Assembly: GCA_016710285.1 (NCBI GenBank)
Contig: JADJXR010000001.1
Span: 1,116,001-1,180,000 of the forward strand
Source: Chlorobiota bacterium
Lineage (GTDB): Bacteria; Bacteroidota; Ignavibacteria; OLB7
DNA length: 64,000 bases
Direction of reading: 5' to 3'
In this document: positions 32,499 to 42,600 of the stretch, one piece after another
How the letters are laid out: every line of letters begins with the position of its first letter
How positions within the stretch are numbered: the stretch's first letter is position 1
Notes under the pieces: model-generated
Told to the model about the DNA's origin: nothing
Seen by the model: the letters and a program-made list of their open reading frames with translations, nothing else
Database searches by the model: none
Program-made: the position numbers and the translations under genes

Positions 32499-33938
32499 TT
32501 AGAACGGTTGCTCGTCGCTTGCGGGGGGCAAGTAGGCCGGCGCGTCGTCGTACTGGAATGCCAGATTTTCGAAGCGCGCGAACTCCTTGATAAACGCCGT
32601 TTGGGTGATACCCGTGGGGCCGTTACGCTGCTTGCCGATAATCACCTCGGCAATGCCGTTGGTTGGCCGCCCTTCTTCATCAACGGTGATGCCGTAGTAT
32701 TCCGGGCGGTGGACAAACATCACAACGTCCGCGTCCTGCTCGATGGACCCCGATTCGCGAAGGTCGCTCAGCATTGGCCGCTTGTCGCTGCGCGATTCCA
32801 CCGAGCGGTTCAGCTGCGAAAGGGCGATGACCGGGATGTTCAGCTCCTTTGCCAACTGCTTCAACCCACGGGAGATCACGGAGATTTCCCGCTCGCGGCT
32901 TTCGGCTTTGGCGGCGTGCATCAGCTGCAAGTAATCCACCATCACCATCTCGATGTTGTGTTCCCGTTTCATCTGGCGGCAGCGTGCGCGCAGCTCCATG
33001 ATCCCCATTGCCGGGGTGTCATCAATAAAAATCGGGGCATCGGTCAGCCGGTGGATGGTGCTGGCGATGGACTGCCAGTGCTCATCTTTCAAATCCCCTT
33101 TGCGGAGAAGCGATGCATCTATTTTGGCTTCGGCAGCAATCAAACGCATCACCAATTGTGGGGCAGCCATTTCCAGCGAGAAGAAGGCAACGGCCTTTTT
33201 GTAATCCACCGCCGCGTTGCGGGCGATTGACATGGCCAGCGCTGTTTTTCCCATCGAGGGGCGCGCTGCCAGGATCACAAGATCGCTCCGTTGGAATCCG
33301 CCCAGCAGGTTGTCCAGCTTCACCAATCCGGTCGGCACGCCAATCACTCCATTCCCGTCGCGGTGGCGGTGGGCGATTGCTTCCAGCATCTCCACCGTCT
33401 CCACCGCCAATCGTTTCATGGATTGGTAGCTGCGGGTGCTGCGGCTTTCACCAATCTCGAACATCTTCTGTTCGGCGTGGTCAAGCTCCTCGAACGCGTC
33501 GGTGGATTCGGTGTAGCAGTTTTCTAAGATTCCATTGGCCGCGCTAATCAGCATCCGTTTCAGCGCGCGTTCGAACACGATACGGGCGTGGTGCTCAACA
33601 TTGGCCGCCGAAGGGGTGCGGCGGTTGAGTTCGGAAAGGTAGTGCGATCCGCCAACATCGCTAAGCCGCCCAAGCCGCCGAAGCTCGTCGTTCAGGGTGA
33701 TGATATCAATCGGCTGGTTGCGATCGGCAAGGGAGATCATCGCCTCGTAGATCAGGCGATGGGTTTCGCGGTAGAAATGGTCCTTGCTCAGGATCTGCAT
33801 CGCCTTTGCGGCGGCATCTTTCTCCAGCATCATCGCCCCCAACACCGCCATTTCGGCCTCGTTGGAATGCGGAGGGATACGGTCCGGAGTCGCGCCCATC
33901 GGCACGATCTTCTGGCGGCCACGCCCACCATTCAGCAT
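32499..33938 (-). CDS. dnaB: Replicative DNA helicase DnaB
   Basis: 479 residues from the ATG at 33938, close to the usual DnaB length. The frame is open further upstream, but only to a TTG with no family similarity before 'MLNGGRGRQK'. The N-terminal domain starts 'RIPPHSNEAE', followed by the linker and RecA-like motor domain with Walker A 'ARPSMGKTALAM', Walker B 'MVMVDYLQLM', 'LSQLNRSVESR' and 'SGSIEQDADVV'. No intein is present. It unwinds DNA ahead of the replisome as a hexamer. No strong Shine-Dalgarno sequence precedes the start, so the exact start is uncertain. Confidence 0.95.
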   Translation of the reverse strand: MLNGGRGRQKIVPMGATPDRIPPHSNEAEMAVLGAMMLEKDAAAKAMQILSKDHFYRETHRLIYEAMISLADRNQPIDIITLNDELRRLGRLSDVGGSHYLSELNRRTPSAANVEHHARIVFERALKRMLISAANGILENCYTESTDAFEELDHAEQKMFEIGESRSTRSYQSMKRLAVETVEMLEAIAHRHRDGNGVIGVPTGLVKLDNLLGGFQRSDLVILAARPSMGKTALAMSIARNAAVDYKKAVAFFSLEMAAPQLVMRLIAAEAKIDASLLRKGDLKDEHWQSIASTIHRLTDAPIFIDDTPAMGIMELRARCRQMKREHNIEMVMVDYLQLMHAAKAESREREISVISRGLKQLAKELNIPVIALSQLNRSVESRSDKRPMLSDLRESGSIEQDADVVMFVHRPEYYGITVDEEGRPTNGIAEVIIGKQRNGPTGITQTAFIKEFARFENLAFQYDDAPAYLPPASDEQPF

Positions 33939-34436
33939 CCGGTCCAGCGGATACTCTGGGGCGTTCCCTTCGTTAAGAATTCCTCCTGCGTTTGTCACGA
34001 GCGGCTTGTTGAACCCAGACTTGCGATGTTGTTCTGCGACGTGTGAAGAACCGAGCAGTGCGTTGCGGCAGCCCGTTGCGTCGGGGGGAAGCAACGAGCC
34101 ATTCTGTTTGTTGGCGCGGCAATCTTACGGGGTTTGCCAATCACCACAAACACTTTTCTTTCAACAACTTTTCCACGTAGTTATCCACCGTTTTGGGGGC
34201 AAGATGTTGGCCACACCCACTGCCAAATCATGGCGATTCGTTCCCCTTGCGCCCCTGTCCTTTCTTCTTTCCCTAACTTAGGGCAATCGCCGGAACAAGC
34301 AAACGGTTGGTGGTGAGAAAATGAACACTTCGCGTTGAAGAATCGGTTCAGGTGAACGGCGTAACAATTGGGCTGGTCGGGTATTTATTGGCAATCGGCC
34401 TTCCCCACAGCAGACTTTTATCGTTCAACAGGCAGC
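33939..34436. other. Divergent intergenic region between dnaB and lipoprotein gene, with DnaA-box-like motifs
   Basis: The 498-bp stretch has no supported gene. It contains TTTTCCACG (34169-34177) and TTATCCACC (34181-34189), each 8 of 9 positions to the DnaA-box consensus TTWTNCACA, in a relatively AT-rich segment. Confidence 0.45.
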
Positions 34437-35180
34437 ATGAAACACACGTACAAATGGTCAGCATCTGCTCTCCTTTTTGCTTTTTCCCTCTGGATATTCT
34501 CCGGTTGTGGTGGTCATCCGCCTATTGCCCCGGGGATTCCCGGGGATATTGCGTTCAATCTGCTGGTCCCCAGCAACACCCCAAAAGGTGATTACCAGGC
34601 AATCAGCGGGTTAAGCGTTGGGCAAACCACCACCAAAGTTGGCGACACCACGCTTACCTCCATTTCCCGATCCTTTTATGGGCAGTTCACCGGAACACCA
34701 TTGCCCGGGAAAGTGCTGCTGAACAACATCCCGCTTGCGCGCTACCGCACCAGCGACACGCTTCGGTTGAACAATGGCGATGCCACAATTTATGGTCCCA
34801 ACACGTGGGTGTTTGTGGATACCCTTACCGGCGACACAGCGCGTTTCCCCGCAATCATGGTGGACCCGATTGACACGATAGGCCCCTTCACCACCGATAA
34901 CTTCATCCGTGCCGACACGACGCTGCGGCTGGCGTGGCGGCCGCCAACAAATGGGAGCGGAGGGGTGCTTATCACCTGGGTTGCCCCCGACACCACTTTG
35001 CAGGAGTACGTCCAGGATGTCGGGTTCGCTACGCTGGATCCGTTCAAACTGAAATCGCTGATTGGGAAAGGGACGGTGACGCTGACCCGATTCCGCAACG
35101 ACCAACGGACGTGGAATGGGAAAACGGTGGTTATCACCCGCTTGGCGGAGTGCCGGTATGTGGTGACGCTGCATTCGTAG
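34437..35180 (+). CDS. Lipoprotein of unknown function
   Basis: 247 residues from the ATG at 34437; the upstream extension is not needed. A lipoprotein signal ends 'WIFSGCGG'. The mature part is beta-rich with many Thr, Asp and Gly residues and no cysteines except near the end ('RLAECRYV'). I recognise no family. The gene stands alone and is followed by a strong terminator. Confidence 0.6.
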   Translation: MKHTYKWSASALLFAFSLWIFSGCGGHPPIAPGIPGDIAFNLLVPSNTPKGDYQAISGLSVGQTTTKVGDTTLTSISRSFYGQFTGTPLPGKVLLNNIPLARYRTSDTLRLNNGDATIYGPNTWVFVDTLTGDTARFPAIMVDPIDTIGPFTTDNFIRADTTLRLAWRPPTNGSGGVLITWVAPDTTLQEYVQDVGFATLDPFKLKSLIGKGTVTLTRFRNDQRTWNGKTVVITRLAECRYVVTLHS

Positions 35181-35202
35181 CATGGCCGGCACAGAAGCAG
35201 AA

Positions 35203-35244
35203 AGAGAGGAAGCCCGGCAACACCAGGCTTCCTCTCTTTTTTTT
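35203..35244 (+). terminator. Rho-independent terminator
   Basis: AGAGAGGAAGCC / GGCTTCCTCTCT with an 11-nt loop, then seven T residues, 23 bp after the lipoprotein stop. Confidence 0.85.
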
Positions 35245-35324
35245 GTTGATGGGTGTGGCCATTCTACGCCGGCCACCGGGCTGCTCTCTCAGTAGGGATT
35301 CCGCTGTTCGCGTTCCACGACGGC

Positions 35325-35801
35325 TTAGAAGTGCCGGCTAACATCCCCTAAGTTGATTGTCCGCGTGTTGCTTGCGGTCCAAGAATTATCGCTTGGGAAG
35401 TACACCCATGCGGTGTTTATCACCCTGCCGTCGTTCTTCTCTTGAATCAAGAACTTGTACTGCCGCGGCAGATTGCAGGTTAGGTCCAGTTCGCACGTGG
35501 TGCTTAGCAGATTTTCGGTGTGGGGACCAACATGCATTTCGTCGCGCGGGCATTTGTGGTCCAGCGACGACCAAGGCCCAGCAACCAATTGCTTGCTGCG
35601 GACTTCGGAGCGTTCCAGAACCACAAATAAATTGCGCGAGCCGCTGTTGCTGGCCTTGATGGTGATATCACAGCCAGAGGGCATTGTGACTGTGCTGCTG
35701 GTTGTCGTGATGTTGGTAGTGGCTTGCGGTGCAGGGCTGCTGCTGAACAACGCAGCGGCCAGCAGAAGCACTGTCGGTACAAGTGTGATCTTCAGATTCA
35801 T
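35325..35801 (-). CDS. Secreted protein of unknown function
   Basis: 158 residues from the ATG at 35801, which has GGAG six bases before it; an in-frame ATG 12 bases upstream overlaps that Shine-Dalgarno. Signal peptide ends near 'FSSSPAPQA'. The mature domain is small and beta-rich with four cysteines (48, 87, 107 and 112 approximately) that could form two disulphides. It follows the ECF sigma factor gene by about 155 bp on the same strand and could be part of its output, but this is a guess. No family recognised. Confidence 0.6.
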   Translation of the reverse strand: MNLKITLVPTVLLLAAALFSSSPAPQATTNITTTSSTVTMPSGCDITIKASNSGSRNLFVVLERSEVRSKQLVAGPWSSLDHKCPRDEMHVGPHTENLLSTTCELDLTCNLPRQYKFLIQEKNDGRVINTAWVYFPSDNSWTASNTRTINLGDVSRHF

Positions 35802-35955
35802 GGCGTTCTCCATCGGTTAGCGGTTGTGTAGTTGTGATTGCTGCCGCAGTGCTGCTTCCGTTTTTTTCAACTGCTTGGAAGAGCGTTGCAGTAGCCTTTA
35901 ACTCCATACGCGCCGTTACCCTAGAAAAAGGATCATGGCCTCACAAAAAAAATTT

Positions 35956-36516
35956 TCACCCTTCGATTTCGCGCCGAAGCCACGCCTTTGCAAGCGTCCA
36001 ATCGCGTTTTACCGTAATGGGGGAAACCTCCAAGGCTTCCGCTGTTTCCTCGATAGATAGTCCACCGAAGAACCGGCATTCCACCACACGAGCAGCGCGT
36101 TGGTTCACTGCCGAAAGCTGCGTCAATGCCTGGTCCAACTGCAGGATGGTGGTGGCAGTGTCATCGCTTATCAGGTGTTCAACGGATTCGATGGGGACGC
36201 GCTCGGCTCCATTCCCCCGTTTCAGCCGCTGGCGCGCGCGGGCGTAGCTTACCAACACGCGCCGCATGGCGATTGATGCCACCGCAAAAAAGTGCGCACG
36301 ATTCTGCCATTGCACGTTTTGATCCACCAGTTTCAGATATGCCTCGTGCACCAACGCCACGGTGTTCAGCGTGTGGTCGCGGCGCTCGTGGCGAAGCTGC
36401 AGATGCGCTATTCGTTGAAGCTCATCGTACACAATCGGCAGCAGGTGGTTCAGTGCCTCACTGCTCCCCTGCTGCGCTTCCGTCAGTAGCTGCGTGATCT
36501 CTTGTTGCGTGTGCAT
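35956..36516 (-). CDS. ECF-type RNA polymerase sigma factor (Sig-70_X6-like)
   Basis: 186 residues with sigma region 2 ('YDELQRIAHLQLRHERRDHTLNTVALVHEAYLKL', 'RAHFFAVASIAMRRVLV') and region 4 ('CRFFGGLSIEETAEALEVSPITVKRDW'). This is the subgroup, common in Acidobacteria and Planctomycetes, that lacks an anti-sigma factor and is usually encoded beside a Ser/Thr kinase. The kinase gene is directly upstream (81-bp gap), so kinase control of the sigma factor is likely. Confidence 0.9.
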   Translation of the reverse strand: MHTQQEITQLLTEAQQGSSEALNHLLPIVYDELQRIAHLQLRHERRDHTLNTVALVHEAYLKLVDQNVQWQNRAHFFAVASIAMRRVLVSYARARQRLKRGNGAERVPIESVEHLISDDTATTILQLDQALTQLSAVNQRAARVVECRFFGGLSIEETAEALEVSPITVKRDWTLAKAWLRREIEG

Positions 36517-36597
36517 TGTTGTGGCAACCGATGTTGAACGAACATGTTGAATGGATTCGTGAGCGTCTCTTTTTTCATTGATGCTGGGCGGGCGTTC

Positions 36598-39267
36598 CTA
36601 TCCTTTGATTGATGCCAGCAACTGCCCAATGCTCCCCGCCGATTGATGATTGATGCGTTGCAGAACCTGATAGCTTTCCTCAAGCAGTTGCGTGGCCGCC
36701 CCAACTTCACCGATTTGCAGCAATGCTTCCGCTAATTTATGCGCAATTACCGCAGTGCGTTCGTGATGTTGGCCATATTCCAACGCATACGCTGCATGGG
36801 CATGGCGGTAGAGCGTGGTTGCCTTGCGGTAATCCCCGGCATCGTAGCGGAGCGCGGCAATTGCAGCAACAACTCTAGCCGTTTCTGGGTGGTTCGCGCC
36901 GTGGTGGTTCTCCAAAATCTCCACGGCTTTTTCAAGTAGTTCTTCCGCTTCTTGGTCATTCCCCTGCAGGCGTTGCACGTGGGCAAGATTGCTTAAGCCA
37001 CGCGCCACTTGCGGATGGTTATCCCGATACAACATCTGCCAAAGCTCCGCAGCCTGGCGGAATAACACTTCCGCTTCGGCCAGCTTCCCTTTGCGCAGAA
37101 GCGCACTTGCCAGGTTATTCAGGCTTTGCGCCGTCTCGGGGTGATCCTTGTAGATGCGCTGCCGAATGGCCAACGCCTCCCTGTCGCACAGTTCAGATTC
37201 CTCCACTTTCCCCAACGCACGCAAGGTTGCCGCAAGGTTGTTCAACGTGCGGGCCACGTCGGGATGATCGTTGCCAAAAAGTTTGCGTTGCAGTTGCAGC
37301 GCTTGTTGATAGAGTTTTTCGGCCGCTTCCGGCTGGCCGTTTCGTTTTAGAAGCAATCCCAAGTTGTTCAGCGTGCGGGCGATATTGGGATGCTCTTCCC
37401 CATGCAGCAACCGCCGCATGGCCAGCGACTCCTCAAGCAGCGTGCGGGCCTGCTCAACATGGCCTTGATACCCGGCAGTAATGCCCATTTCGTTCAGCGT
37501 TGCGGCCACAGCGGTGTGCTGCTTGCCGAACAGTTTTTGCTGCATTGCTAGCGACTCCTGATAGAGCTGCTGCGAGTCCTCGTAGCGTTCGTTAAATCGC
37601 ATGATGCCGGCAAGAAGGAACAGCGACTCGGCAAGCAAAATATGGGGCGGCAAGAACAACGTGCGGCGCAGCGCAAGGCTTCGTTCGGCCATGGCCTGGG
37701 CGCGGTCGAACAGCCCTAAATTCATGAAGACTTCGGCAATCACAAACTGCAAGTCGGCAAGCACCTGCGGTTGATTTCCCAGCTCCGCCTCAATCCGCTC
37801 GGCCCCTTTCTCCAACAGCTCCTGGGCCGTAACCGTTGCGCCGTGGTTAATCGCGGGGTCGGACACCTGGAACACATCCTTCAGGAAGGTGGCCACTTGT
37901 TCGGCCTTGTCGCGCTGGCGCGTAATCTCCTGAGCCTGGCGTTGTATCCTTCGCGACTGCTTGGCGGTTGCAACGCTGAACGCCGCAAGCGACACAAACG
38001 CCCCCCCCGCAATCGTAACGCCCATTTGATGCCTCCCCAAAAATTTTCTAATGCGATACCCGATGCTGTCCGGCTGTGCAAGGATCGGCATTCCGCGCAG
38101 CCACCGCTGGATATCCTCGGCAAATTGATTGACCGTTGTGTAGCGTCGCGATGGCTCCTTCTGCATTGCCTTCAACACAATGGTGTCCAAGTCGCCACGA
38201 AGCTCGTGCATCAACCGCTCGGGGCGTGTTGAGCGTGCGTCGGCCACGCCGGCGGGGGTTAGCGGACGATCGGTTTCTGTGGCCAGCGGAGATTCCACGC
38301 TGCGGGCAACCATGCTGCTGGGGGTGTCGGGAATGTGGTGGCAGATGATCTGCTCAATCTCAGCCGTGGTGCGGCTTCCAATCTGGTACGGGCGGTGCCC
38401 GCAAAGCAGTTGGTACAACAGCACCCCCAGCGCGTAGATATCGGTTGCCGTGGTGATTGCTTCCCCCCGAATCTGTTCCGGGGCCGCGTTGTCGAGGGTC
38501 AGCACTCTGGCCTCGAATCGGGTTTGCACAAGCCATGTGTTCCGGTCCCGCTCGTTCAGCAGTTTTGCGATGCCGAAGTCTAACAGCTTTATCCCGCTGC
38601 CGGCCCCCACCAAGATGTTGGCCGCTTTTAGATCACGATGCACAACAAGATTCTGGTGGGCGTATTGAACCGCGGAGCAAACCGTGCAGAACAGCTCCAA
38701 CCGTTGGCCGATAGTAAGCCGCTGCTGGTCGCAGTGGCGATCAATCGGCGCGGCATTCTCCACAAACTCCATCACAAAATATGGCCGGCCATCGGGCGCG
38801 ATTCCGGCATCGAACAGCTGGGCAATGTTTGCATGGTTCAGCGATGCCAGAATATGCTGCTCGCTTCGGAATCGGCGGACAACCTCTTCGCTGTCCATCC
38901 CCCGCTTCACCACTTTTACCGCCACACGCTTGCTGAACTGGTGGTCCTTCCGTTCAGCAAGATAGACGGATCCCATCCCCCCATCCCCTAACTGGCGGAT
39001 CACACGATACGCGCCAATCTCTTGGCCCTCCATCATCTGCTGGTCAATAATTTGAGCCACTTGGGCGATGGTCCCGGCCGGCTGCTCAAGGTACTCCGCG
39101 TTGTACGAACCCAGCAGCGACTCCACCTCGGCCCGCAACTCCGCGTCGCCGTTGCAGAGCTGGTCCAGCAGTTGATTTCTCTCCGAAACTGCGCCGGGGT
39201 TTCCCTCGGTTTGTTCCAGTATCTCGGAGAACATCTGTTGCACTGTTTCCCAGCGTTCAGCAGTCAT
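36598..39267 (-). CDS. Ser/Thr protein kinase with TPR repeats
   Basis: 889 residues. After a 75-residue N-terminal helical region typical of kinases paired with ECF factors comes a Hanks-type kinase domain (about residues 85-380): 'GDGGMGSVYLA' P-loop, 'VAVKVV' Lys, 'HRDLKAANILV' catalytic loop, 'DFGIAK' and 'APEQIRG'. A transmembrane segment lies near residue 415 ('GVTIAGGAFVSLAAFSVA'). About ten TPR motifs ('ARTLNNLGLLLKRNG' and similar) fill residues 520-870 and would face the periplasm. It probably senses a ligand or protein and phosphorylates the neighbouring sigma factor. All catalytic residues are present. Confidence 0.92.
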   Translation of the reverse strand: MTAERWETVQQMFSEILEQTEGNPGAVSERNQLLDQLCNGDAELRAEVESLLGSYNAEYLEQPAGTIAQVAQIIDQQMMEGQEIGAYRVIRQLGDGGMGSVYLAERKDHQFSKRVAVKVVKRGMDSEEVVRRFRSEQHILASLNHANIAQLFDAGIAPDGRPYFVMEFVENAAPIDRHCDQQRLTIGQRLELFCTVCSAVQYAHQNLVVHRDLKAANILVGAGSGIKLLDFGIAKLLNERDRNTWLVQTRFEARVLTLDNAAPEQIRGEAITTATDIYALGVLLYQLLCGHRPYQIGSRTTAEIEQIICHHIPDTPSSMVARSVESPLATETDRPLTPAGVADARSTRPERLMHELRGDLDTIVLKAMQKEPSRRYTTVNQFAEDIQRWLRGMPILAQPDSIGYRIRKFLGRHQMGVTIAGGAFVSLAAFSVATAKQSRRIQRQAQEITRQRDKAEQVATFLKDVFQVSDPAINHGATVTAQELLEKGAERIEAELGNQPQVLADLQFVIAEVFMNLGLFDRAQAMAERSLALRRTLFLPPHILLAESLFLLAGIMRFNERYEDSQQLYQESLAMQQKLFGKQHTAVAATLNEMGITAGYQGHVEQARTLLEESLAMRRLLHGEEHPNIARTLNNLGLLLKRNGQPEAAEKLYQQALQLQRKLFGNDHPDVARTLNNLAATLRALGKVEESELCDREALAIRQRIYKDHPETAQSLNNLASALLRKGKLAEAEVLFRQAAELWQMLYRDNHPQVARGLSNLAHVQRLQGNDQEAEELLEKAVEILENHHGANHPETARVVAAIAALRYDAGDYRKATTLYRHAHAAYALEYGQHHERTAVIAHKLAEALLQIGEVGAATQLLEESYQVLQRINHQSAGSIGQLLASIKG

Positions 39268-39656
39268 CGGTGTTGTGAATGATTATGCCCATTTGCGCCA
39301 TCGTTGCCGCACCTACCCCACGGCGCAGCTTTCCGTGGTTTTTCTGTTGAGATAGAACTGGGATCATCGGCAAGGATGTTCCCTTTCCCTTGCGGGGATA
39401 CCGACGGGGCATGCAATGCCCGCTGCCCGGATCCTAAGATATGGCCAACCGATGCGTGCCTGATGCTTCCGTACCCTTTCCCCTTTCTTCAATTTTGCTA
39501 CTTTGCTGCCAAACCAACAACGGGTGGCTGTGTAACCGTGGCCCTTGTTTCCGGTTTTGTCTCTCATCAATCTGGGCTTGGTGCCGGGCGTGCACGCGCG
39601 CGCAAACGGTGCTGGGCTATCCATCTTCCCGTAACCGCACAGATTTTCCCGCGATC
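39268..39656. other. Divergent intergenic region between kinase and subtilase genes
   Basis: 389 bp without a gene I can support; the short frames here lack family similarity and ribosome binding sites. TTTTGCTACTTTG at about 39494-39506 is near but not equal to the TAnnTTTG consensus. No other structure seen. Confidence 0.4.
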
Positions 39657-42600
39657 ATGCACCATCGTTTGCTTATTCCTGCCAGATTTTTCTGGGCTGC
39701 ATTGCTTGTTTTGCTGATGCCATTTGCCACCCACGCCCGCGACGGCAGCCGCAGGGGGATGAAGCCCGGGCAAGCCGGATTCCTTCCCGGCACCGTTGTG
39801 CTGAAGCTGAAGGAGACGCTGCCAAACCGCCGCGCCAATCTTCAATTTGGCATTCCTGAACTTGACCGGGTGATTACCCAGCTGGGCATTGCCGAACGCC
39901 GCCCGTTGTTTCCGCTTGCGCCGTGGCCAAGCGGTGGGCTGTTCAAATCCACAATCGCCCAGGACCCGATTGCTGCCGGCGGTTTCAACCGGATTTATGT
40001 GATTCGCTACCAGAACGGAACCGACCCGCAATTGGCAGCCGAGCAGATTGCCGCCACCGGATTGGTGGAGTTTGCCGAGCCATACCTTACCTTCCCATTA
40101 CTCTACGCCCCAAACGACCCGCAGCGTGCGCAGCAGTACGCGCTCAATATTATCCAAGCCGCGCAGGCGTGGGACGTAACGCAAGGGGATTCCAGCGTGG
40201 CAATCGCCATCATTGATTCCGGGGTGGAATGGGAGCATCCTGACTTGCTGGCGAACATCTTCCAAAACCCCGGCGAATCGGGGAAGGACCCGCAGGGGCG
40301 CGACCGCAGCAGCAACGGCGTTGACGACGACAACAACGGCTACGTGGACGATATTCACGGGTGGGATTTGGTGGGTGGACCAACGCTCTCCGAGCTTCAA
40401 AGCGGCACGGTGAAGCCGGATAACAACCCGGCCCCGGTGGTCTCATCGTCGCAAAACTACCAGGGCTACCACGGGACTTGGACCTCCGGCTGTGCTTCGG
40501 CAGCAACCGACAATGCTCGCGGGATAGCCGGCACCGGGTTCCGCTCAAAAATCCTTCCGGTAAAAGCCACCGACGACAGCTACGCCACCGGCCAGGTGCT
40601 TGCGGCGTTGGATGGCATCCGCTACGCTGCCGATATGCGTGCAAAAGTGATCAACTGCAGCTTCGGCGCGGCGGCCGATCCAAGCGGGGTGCAAGCCTAC
40701 CAAGCGGTGGTGGATTACGCCTACGCCAAAGGTGCGTTGGTGGTGGCCGCAAGCGGAAACTTCAGCATCAACAACGACCAAACGCCCCACTTCCCCGCCA
40801 ACTTGAACCACGTTCTTTCGGTGGGGGCAAGCACCGCGCAAGATTCGGCCGCTGGCTTCAGCCATTACGGCATTTCGGTGAAGGTCTATGCTCCAGGAGT
40901 GAATATCCTGACGACTCAGCTTGGTGGGGGCTATGTTAGCAACGGCGTTAGCGGGACCTCCTTCTCCTCACCAATCACCGCTGGGGTTGCCGCGCTGGTG
41001 TGGGCCATGCACCCGGACTGGACCCCGGACCAAGTGGCCATGCAGATCCGTGCCACCGCCGATAACCTGAAAGTCCCGAACGGAGCCTACGCACCTTATT
41101 TCCATAAGCGGGTGAACGCGTATCGTGCGGTGAATCTGAACAAAGATTTTACGGGAAGCGCGCTGACCACCATGCCGGGCGTTGAGCTAACCGGCTACAC
41201 CATCAACGGGAAAACCACCGACACCCTGAAAGGGCGGGACCAAACCGCCACGGTGCGGCTTCGGCTGAAGAACCTTCTTGCCCCCACACGCAACCTAAAA
41301 ATCGCCAGCATTGACGGCCAGGTTCTGACCACCAATGGTGCCATCACCATCCCAAAACTTGGAACAATGGAGGAGACCGATCAGGAGATCACCGTCAGCT
41401 TCTCGCCAAACGCGCAGGTGCTCTATTCCGAAGGGAACATCGAGCTGGTTTTGCTGATGAGCGACGGCGCGTACGAGGCATACGCGAAGGTGGAAATCCC
41501 GGTCAGCACTCCCGGGTGGAAGAAGAAATTCGACCCGCCCACCGCGGAGTTTGAAGGAAGCAGCATCAAGGCCGTCAGCAACCAAGTGGCGTGGGCTTCG
41601 GGGAACGTCAGCAACGTTCCGTACATCACCCGCACACTGAATGGAAACACGTGGAGCAATCTTATCCGCGTGACTTCTTCGCAAGAGCCTCTCTACGTGA
41701 TTACCGGGCGGAGCGGACAACTTGCTTGGGGGGGAACGGGGCCAACATCGGGGCAAGCCGCTGTTTACCGCACGGTGAACGGCGGGACCGCATGGACCCG
41801 AGCAAGCGTGGCCAGCATCACCAACTTCGTGAACGGCATCCACTTCTTCGATAACCAAAACGGGATTGTGCTTGGCGATCCCCTGAACGGCAAATGGGGG
41901 ATTGGAACCACAGCTGACGGCGGCGTAACGTGGACCGCAATCGCAACGCCACTATCGGTTGCACGCTCAACAGAGGTTGCTTGGAACAACGCCTACGCCG
42001 TTGTTGGCGACACCATTTGGTTTGGCACCAACAACAGCCGCATCTACTTTTCAACGGACCGCGGCGCAACGTGGGATTTTGGCACCACACCAACGGTGAA
42101 CTCCTTTGGCGTAGCGTTCGCCAACGGGAACGATGGCTTGGCAACATTCAACCAGGGGAGCGATGGAACCGGCGCGCCGATGATCGCCGTCTCGCGCAAT
42201 GGCGGAAAAACGTGGGACCCAACAACGCTGCCGTTTAACGGAGCGTTGCCGCAGTCGGTGACGTTTGTTCCCGGGACCACGCGGGCGTTTGTGGCCACCC
42301 AAGCGGGCATTTTCGAGACCAGCGATTTTGGGGCATCGTGGAAGCAGATGGCCGCGCCGATTATGCCATATCAAGGCCTGGTCCTTTCGGCACAGGCCGA
42401 CACGGGGAAGAACGTTAGCGCGTTCGGGATCAACGGCGTGGGGCAAACCATCAACCTGAAAGAATCCGCCCAGCCCGTGCAACCAACCGCCGTCCCAACC
42501 GCCACCGATGCCACCAACGGAATAACCGCCAGCGCGGTGATGCCGAACCCGGTTTCCGGCACCGCCAGCTTGGAGTTGGTGTTGCCCCGCGCCGCAAATC

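Noticed and set aside
39268..39656. Possible small genes in the gap before the subtilase
   Set aside because: Frames here have no ribosome binding site, no homology I recognise, and odd composition.
40098..40400. Val-rich minus-strand frame opposite the subtilase
   Set aside because: Mirror of the protease coding sequence; no independent support.
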